DNA of 36,375 nt from Nitrosopumilaceae archaeon (GTDB lineage Archaea > Thermoproteota > Nitrososphaeria > Nitrososphaerales > Nitrosopumilaceae): contig JASHNR010000020.1 in assembly GCA_030041535.1 (NCBI GenBank), forward strand, positions 1-36,375, written 5' to 3'. The notes below the pieces were generated by a model. It saw only the letters and a list, made by a program, of their open reading frames with translations. It was not told where the DNA came from and searched no databases. Shown here in pieces: positions 33,004 through 36,375 of this stretch. A program made the translations under genes and the position numbers. How positions within the stretch are numbered: position 1 is the stretch's first letter; each line of letters starts with the position of its first letter.

Positions 33004-34377
33004 TTAGTTGCATACAGGATTATTTGAACAATGGAGACTAGCACCAGTAAGAATTGCACTGCCCAAGTCTACTCCCTGCAAATTGTCACCATCAAAATTA
33101 GCTCCTGTTAGGTCTGCATCAGCAAATCCAGTACCCTGTAAGCTTGCACCTCTGAAATCAGCGCCTTCAAGGTCGGTATTCATAAAAAGCGCACCGTCCA
33201 GAGTTGCACCATTAAATGAGACGCGTTCCATAGTTGCCCACCTTACCTGACTTCCCTGTAGATTAGCACCAGTCATGTTTGCACCATTAGCGTATGCATA
33301 GTCAAAGTCGGCAGTTATCAAGTTAGTACCAATCATTTGGGCATTGGTCATATTTGAACTAGAAAGATCAGCGTTTTCCATGTTAGCGTTGGTGAGGTTA
33401 GCATAGTTAAGGTGCGCTTCCACCAAGTCTGATTTTAAAAGGTTTGCACCAGCAAGATCTGCACCGGTAAGATCGGATGACGCTAGATTAGCATGGCTTA
33501 GATCTTCTCCAGATTGGTTACAGAATGCCCAATCCACTAGTGGAAAGTTTTCTGACTGGCAATTAGAATTGTGACGACTCACAGCCAGAGTTATCTGGTA
33601 TGGAGTCAATATTGGAGAACTGAGTTCCGAATAGTCTGATGACGATAAGTTGCCTGATGATAACACTCCTGCAAATTGTGCTAACATACCTGGCTGATTT
33701 AGCATGTTACCATATGATGATGGTCCTGACGCGCTGTTCATCAGACCTTGAGTATAATAATTTTCTGTAAACATGCCTGACATGCTGTTCATAATATTCT
33801 CAATCTTTGAAAAGAGATAAGGGCTAGTACTGCACTGCGATGTCAATCCTGGCAAACTTTCTGTGTTAACACAATTTGATGGAGTCCCAGACATACTTCC
33901 ACTAGATGATGACATTCCTGACATGCCGCTCATACCAGACATACTGCTCATTCCTGATACACCTTGCGTATTACAATTTGCCATTCCTGACATTACTTGC
34001 GGGGACATTATTGACATGCCTTGGATGTTATTACAGTATAACAATTGCCCCATTGCTGCTAACATGGTATCAGACATACTATTCATACCTGACATATTAC
34101 CCATTCCTGACATGCCACTCATACCAGACATACCTTGCATGTTATTTCCAGATGACGATCCAGGTGATTGGCCAGAAGTAAGATCTGTCATTGCATTAAG
34201 AAATTCCTGATCACTGATTTGTCCATTGACCCACAGTGCAGCCTTGTCATGGAACCATTGCGGAATAGTTGTTGGCATGGCTTGCGCGCTAGCATGATTT
34301 TGTGACAATGCCATACTAAGAATCAATACGGAGAAGAGTAGCGTTACTGCTGTTAATGTTATTCTTGTTGTTTGCAT
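33004..34377 (-). CDS. Exported Met-rich and pentapeptide-repeat protein
   Basis: A 457-residue protein with a signal peptide ending near residue 32 (ASA). Next is IPQWFHDKAALWVNGQISDQ (about 38-57), a module seen on thaumarchaeal surface proteins; then MSGM-type repeats (about 79-105 and 139-165) with about two dozen methionines; a middle helical part with another Met cluster; and a long pentapeptide-repeat domain from about residue 290 to the end (A[DN]LxG units), which folds as a right-handed beta helix. Met-rich stretches of this kind bind Cu(I) or Ag(I) in other proteins; here that is an inference. No C-terminal anchor is present. Confidence 0.8.
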   Translation of the reverse strand: MQTTRITLTAVTLLFSVLILSMALSQNHASAQAMPTTIPQWFHDKAALWVNGQISDQEFLNAMTDLTSGQSPGSSSGNNMQGMSGMSGMSGMGNMSGMNSMSDTMLAAMGQLLYCNNIQGMSIMSPQVMSGMANCNTQGVSGMSSMSGMSGMSGMSSSSGSMSGTPSNCVNTESLPGLTSQCSTSPYLFSKIENIMNSMSGMFTENYYTQGLMNSASGPSSYGNMLNQPGMLAQFAGVLSSGNLSSSDYSELSSPILTPYQITLAVSRHNSNCQSENFPLVDWAFCNQSGEDLSHANLASSDLTGADLAGANLLKSDLVEAHLNYANLTNANMENADLSSSNMTNAQMIGTNLITADFDYAYANGANMTGANLQGSQVRWATMERVSFNGATLDGALFMNTDLEGADFRGASLQGTGFADADLTGANFDGDNLQGVDLGSAILTGASLHCSNNPVCN

Positions 34378-34421
34378 TTATCTTCTATGAATCTAAAATT
34401 ACTATAAGATAATAAATGACA

Positions 34422-34445
34422 TGGTACATTCGATAATTGTACCAA
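34422..34445 (-). promoter_or_regulatory. GGTAC-N11-GTACC operator (site c)
   Basis: On the minus strand TTGGTAC-N11-GTACCA, followed 5 bp later by TTTATTATC. It is 45 bp upstream of the Met-rich pentapeptide gene start, in a position suited to an activator next to the TATA box. Confidence 0.65.
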
Positions 34446-34560
34446 TACTCAGATCATAAAACTAACCAGAAATTAATTTGTATTTTAACAAATAACTTTC
34501 AAAATGTGTTGTAGTTATGTTAAAGTGAAAATATTTTTTATTAGTTCCTTAGCGTTAAAT

Positions 34561-35577
34561 CTATTTTCTTGGAATCACTCTAGATATAGCTATTATACCA
34601 ACAAATGATATTATCACAAGTAATATTGGCATAGGAAATTCTGGCACTGCGGCTATATTGAATGCCGATATCAGATTAGGATGAATTTGCATGTGGACCA
34701 CCATCATGACATCCATGCCAGATCCCTGAGCATCTATTTTTTGTTTGAGTTCAGTGAGTGCAGATCCAACTTTGCTAAGATAAGGCGATGTATCTGACGG
34801 CGCAATTGATTGTAGGTTGTTAAACATAGTTTGAGCCATACTTGTAAGCGCTTGTGCACTTTGGTATGCAGCCATGTTGACAATTGGCGTACTTGACATT
34901 CCTGACATACCACTCATACCAGACATACCTTGCATGTTATTTCCAGAAGATGACATTCCTGACATACCTTGCATGTTATTTCCAGAAGATGACATTCCTG
35001 ACATACCTTGCATGTTATTTCCAGAAGATGACATTCCTGACATACTCATGTCACTCATGTTCATATTTTTCATGTTTGTAAGATCAATCTTTGATCCTAC
35101 TGCAGTACCGTAATCCTTTAGGACCTCATTTATTACGCTAACTGTTGCCAATGCTTGTATCGTAGCATTATTTTGTGAAGAGCTGCTGACTTCTTCTGAT
35201 TCTGCCTGGTCCAAGAGTTGGTCGATCTCATTTACAGTTTGGTTTGCAATGACAGGATTTGTATTTTGTTGTCCTGCCATAGAATACAAGTCATCTATAG
35301 ATGTGGATAACTGAGTAGCAAGGCTTGAGTTTGTTTGAGAAAGAACACCAATCTCGTTACTTCCCCAATATTGCTGACTTTGCGATATGTGCCACTGGGC
35401 CAATGTGCTATTAGAAATATTATCTGCTATCAATTTTGATTCGACCTTGAACTCTTGAACTTTTGCTATCAAACTTGCATCTGAGTTTTGAACAAAGTTA
35501 TGGGCAAACGCTGGATGAACAACCAGCATGCCACTAAGCATAAGGACTATTAGTGATACAGCAAATGCCCTTTTCAT
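34561..35577 (-). CDS. Exported Met-rich protein with PEF-CTERM anchor
   Basis: The frame opens at 35619, but ATG at 35577 gives a proper signal peptide (MKRAFAVSLI, cleavage after HPAFA near residue 25) and leaves room for the promoter, so it is preferred; 338 residues. The mature protein has helical regions (about 30-165 and 230-300) around a Met/Ser/Gly repeat (about 169-229) with three copies of MSSSGNNMQGMSG. The C-terminus VPEFPMPILLVII... plus a basic tail is a PEFG-CTERM-type sorting signal. Surface Cu(I) binding is a reasonable hypothesis; helical parts may form a coiled bundle. Confidence 0.8.
   Translation of the reverse strand: MKRAFAVSLIVLMLSGMLVVHPAFAHNFVQNSDASLIAKVQEFKVESKLIADNISNSTLAQWHISQSQQYWGSNEIGVLSQTNSSLATQLSTSIDDLYSMAGQQNTNPVIANQTVNEIDQLLDQAESEEVSSSSQNNATIQALATVSVINEVLKDYGTAVGSKIDLTNMKNMNMSDMSMSGMSSSGNNMQGMSGMSSSGNNMQGMSGMSSSGNNMQGMSGMSGMSGMSSTPIVNMAAYQSAQALTSMAQTMFNNLQSIAPSDTSPYLSKVGSALTELKQKIDAQGSGMDVMMVVHMQIHPNLISAFNIAAVPEFPMPILLVIISFVGIIAISRVIPRK
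34912..35050. repeat. 39-bp tandem repeat coding for MSSSGNNMQGMSG
   Basis: Identical 39-bp units at 34952-34990 and 34991-35029 with a partial unit on each side. The same DNA sequence, with few changes, occurs in the neighbouring gene at about 34100-34155, so copies have probably moved between the two genes by recombination or slippage. Unit number is likely to vary between strains. Confidence 0.8.
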
Positions 35578-35597
35578 ATAGATGAATGAATCAGAGC

Positions 35598-35618
35598 ATT
35601 TTAAAATATTTTGGTACA
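35598..35618 (-). promoter_or_regulatory. TGTACCA plus TATA promoter (site f)
   Basis: On the minus strand TGTACCA (35618-35612) is followed by an AATATTTTAA box (35610-35601), 35 bp ahead of the chosen ATG at 35577. The upstream GGTAC arm is not conserved. It is a half-site member of the same set. Confidence 0.5.
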
Positions 35619-35638
35619 TACGTCAAGTAAAATTAGAC

Positions 35639-35941
35639 TTAATTTTTTCGCGTTATGGCTACAACTGCAATTACTACGCCAGCGGCGCCTATTCCTATTC
35701 CAGCCATGCTTATGACGTATAATGTATCAGTCGTATCCTTTACTTCTTGAAAAGACTGAGCAACTTTTGCATAACTTTGAGCTGCATTATCTGCAGTATT
35801 CTTTGCATCAGTGATGTCGTTGGTTAGTTGATCGATGACATTTTGAGATATTTGTGCGGATACAGGATGTATAACATACTGGGGCATTACAACAACTGTC
35901 ACGACAAGAATAGCTGCAAGTATCAATTGTCTAGATTTCAT
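35639..35941 (-). CDS. Small exported or membrane protein, 100 residues
   Basis: Signal peptide (MKSRQLILAAILVVTVVVM, cleavage near HPVSA at about 29), then a helical, alanine-rich stretch with heptad-like pattern (VIDQLTNDITDAKNTADNAAQSYAKVAQSFQEV, about 35-68), then one C-terminal helix and a short basic tail. Probably a surface-exposed coiled coil held by a C-terminal anchor, comparable in design to bacterial Lpp-type spacers, though unrelated. It lies 20 bp upstream of the extended frame of the Met-rich gene and has its own promoter (site g). Confidence 0.65.
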   Translation of the reverse strand: MKSRQLILAAILVVTVVVMPQYVIHPVSAQISQNVIDQLTNDITDAKNTADNAAQSYAKVAQSFQEVKDTTDTLYVISMAGIGIGAAGVVIAVVAITRKN

Positions 35942-35970
35942 TTCTTTATATCAACAAGTGTCGAATTTTC

Positions 35971-35989
35971 ATAAATATGTTATGGTACA
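35971..35989 (-). promoter_or_regulatory. TGTACCA plus TATA promoter (site g)
   Basis: On the minus strand TGTACCA (35989-35983) is followed 5 bp later by TATTTAT, 42 bp ahead of the 100-residue gene start. Half-site only. Confidence 0.5.
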
Positions 35990-36011
35990 AATTTAGAGAT
36001 TGTGGAGTAAT

Positions 36012-36375
36012 TTAGAATTTAAGAAATCCTCGTGTTCTTCCAGTGACTACAACAACGCTGATTATTGCAATCACAAGAACCAGTGAAGCTACAGGACCAA
36101 ATTCTGGCACAGTTTGATTGCCTGACATGGTGTTGTTCCCAGTCATGTTCATGCCTGACATGCTGCTTGTCATTGGTGGAAAGTAATAGGCGTCCTTGGT
36201 TTCAACAAGTTGTAGAGGATACGTAGTAGGAGGTATTGTGACTGTGCCTATTTGACCAGTAATAGTGATACTATAAGTTCCAGCCTGAGACGGTCTTACT
36301 GCAGAATCATATTCTCCAGGGGTATCGTCACTTGCATCAAAGGATAGTGTCTTGGTCTGTCCACCATACTGGATT
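36012..36375 (-). CDS. Exported PEFG-CTERM protein with Met-rich stretch, 5' end outside window
   Basis: An open frame on the minus strand runs from the window edge to TAA at 36012-36014; 120 residues are visible. It begins IQYGGQTKTLSFDASDD, has VRPSQAGTYSITITGQIGT (an Ig-like beta domain near a surface protein C-terminus), a short Met-rich stretch (MTSSMSGMNMTGNNTMSG) and the sorting signal TVPEFGPVASLVLVIAI with a basic end. It was too incomplete at its 5' end to show a start codon. It is the third consecutive gene type here with MSGM-like residues. Confidence 0.8.
   Translation of the reverse strand, partial: IQYGGQTKTLSFDASDDTPGEYDSAVRPSQAGTYSITITGQIGTVTIPPTTYPLQLVETKDAYYFPPMTSSMSGMNMTGNNTMSGNQTVPEFGPVASLVLVIAIISVVVVTGRTRGFLKF

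Noticed and set aside
33881-34155. CRISPR-like or intergenic repeat array
   Set aside because: The repeats are in frame and code for MSGM units inside an exported protein; there are no unique spacers.
35578-35619. Upstream start of the Met-rich PEF gene
   Set aside because: The 14 extra residues would contain the promoter (TGTACCA and TATA) and spoil the signal peptide.

Overview
The window reads as chromosome of an ammonia-oxidising-type archaeon (Nitrososphaerota/Thaumarchaeota, possibly a Nitrosotalea-like lineage; the rank is an inference). Archaeal hallmarks are EF-2 with a diphthamide loop, a TATA-binding protein, archaeal 20S proteasome subunits, TATA-box promoters with apparent leaderless starts, many small zinc-ribbon proteins, stand-alone Lrp ligand-binding domains and secreted proteins ending in PEF/PEFG plus a membrane anchor (PEFG-CTERM, a thaumarchaeal surface-sorting signal). 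DNA is AT-rich throughout.

Left part (1-12.8 kb) is mostly core: a membrane protein cut by the window edge, EF-2, a SIS-domain sugar isomerase, two futalosine-pathway menaquinone genes (mqnD and an mqnE-like radical SAM gene), a methylmalonyl-CoA epimerase-like protein, a secreted beta-propeller PEFG-CTERM protein, a double-domain SagB-type oxidoreductase, a DUF3311/sodium-solute symporter pair and TBP.

Middle part (12.9-27.6 kb) mixes small conserved hypotheticals, extracytoplasmic proteins (Vgb-like propeller, HYR-like protein, START/COQ10-like protein), MsrA, a MarR regulator with a perfect operator palindrome shared with a divergent leaderless small ORF, a HAD phosphatase, two stand-alone Lrp/AsnC domains and a proteasome beta plus divergent alpha pair. 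Two short GC-rich structured segments (15903-15997, 24523-24582) look like RNA. One small gene (12923-13217) is frameshifted.

Right part (27.6-36.4 kb) is the most unusual. A winged-helix regulator, a zinc-ribbon protein and a frameshifted Ni/Co transporter are followed by secreted genes on the minus strand, three of which are rich in Met-Ser-Gly-Met repeats (possible Cu(I)-binding surface proteins). Eight promoters or promoter-like sites here share one module: TGTACCA placed about 5 bp upstream of a TATA box, in five cases (one of them degraded) paired with an upstream GGTAC half-site at a fixed 11-nt spacing. Three of these sites face no annotated gene and predict micropeptides or small RNAs; another precedes a 70-nt hairpin closed by 13 perfect base pairs in front of the Ni/Co transporter. 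I infer a local regulon for surface, possibly metal-handling, functions.
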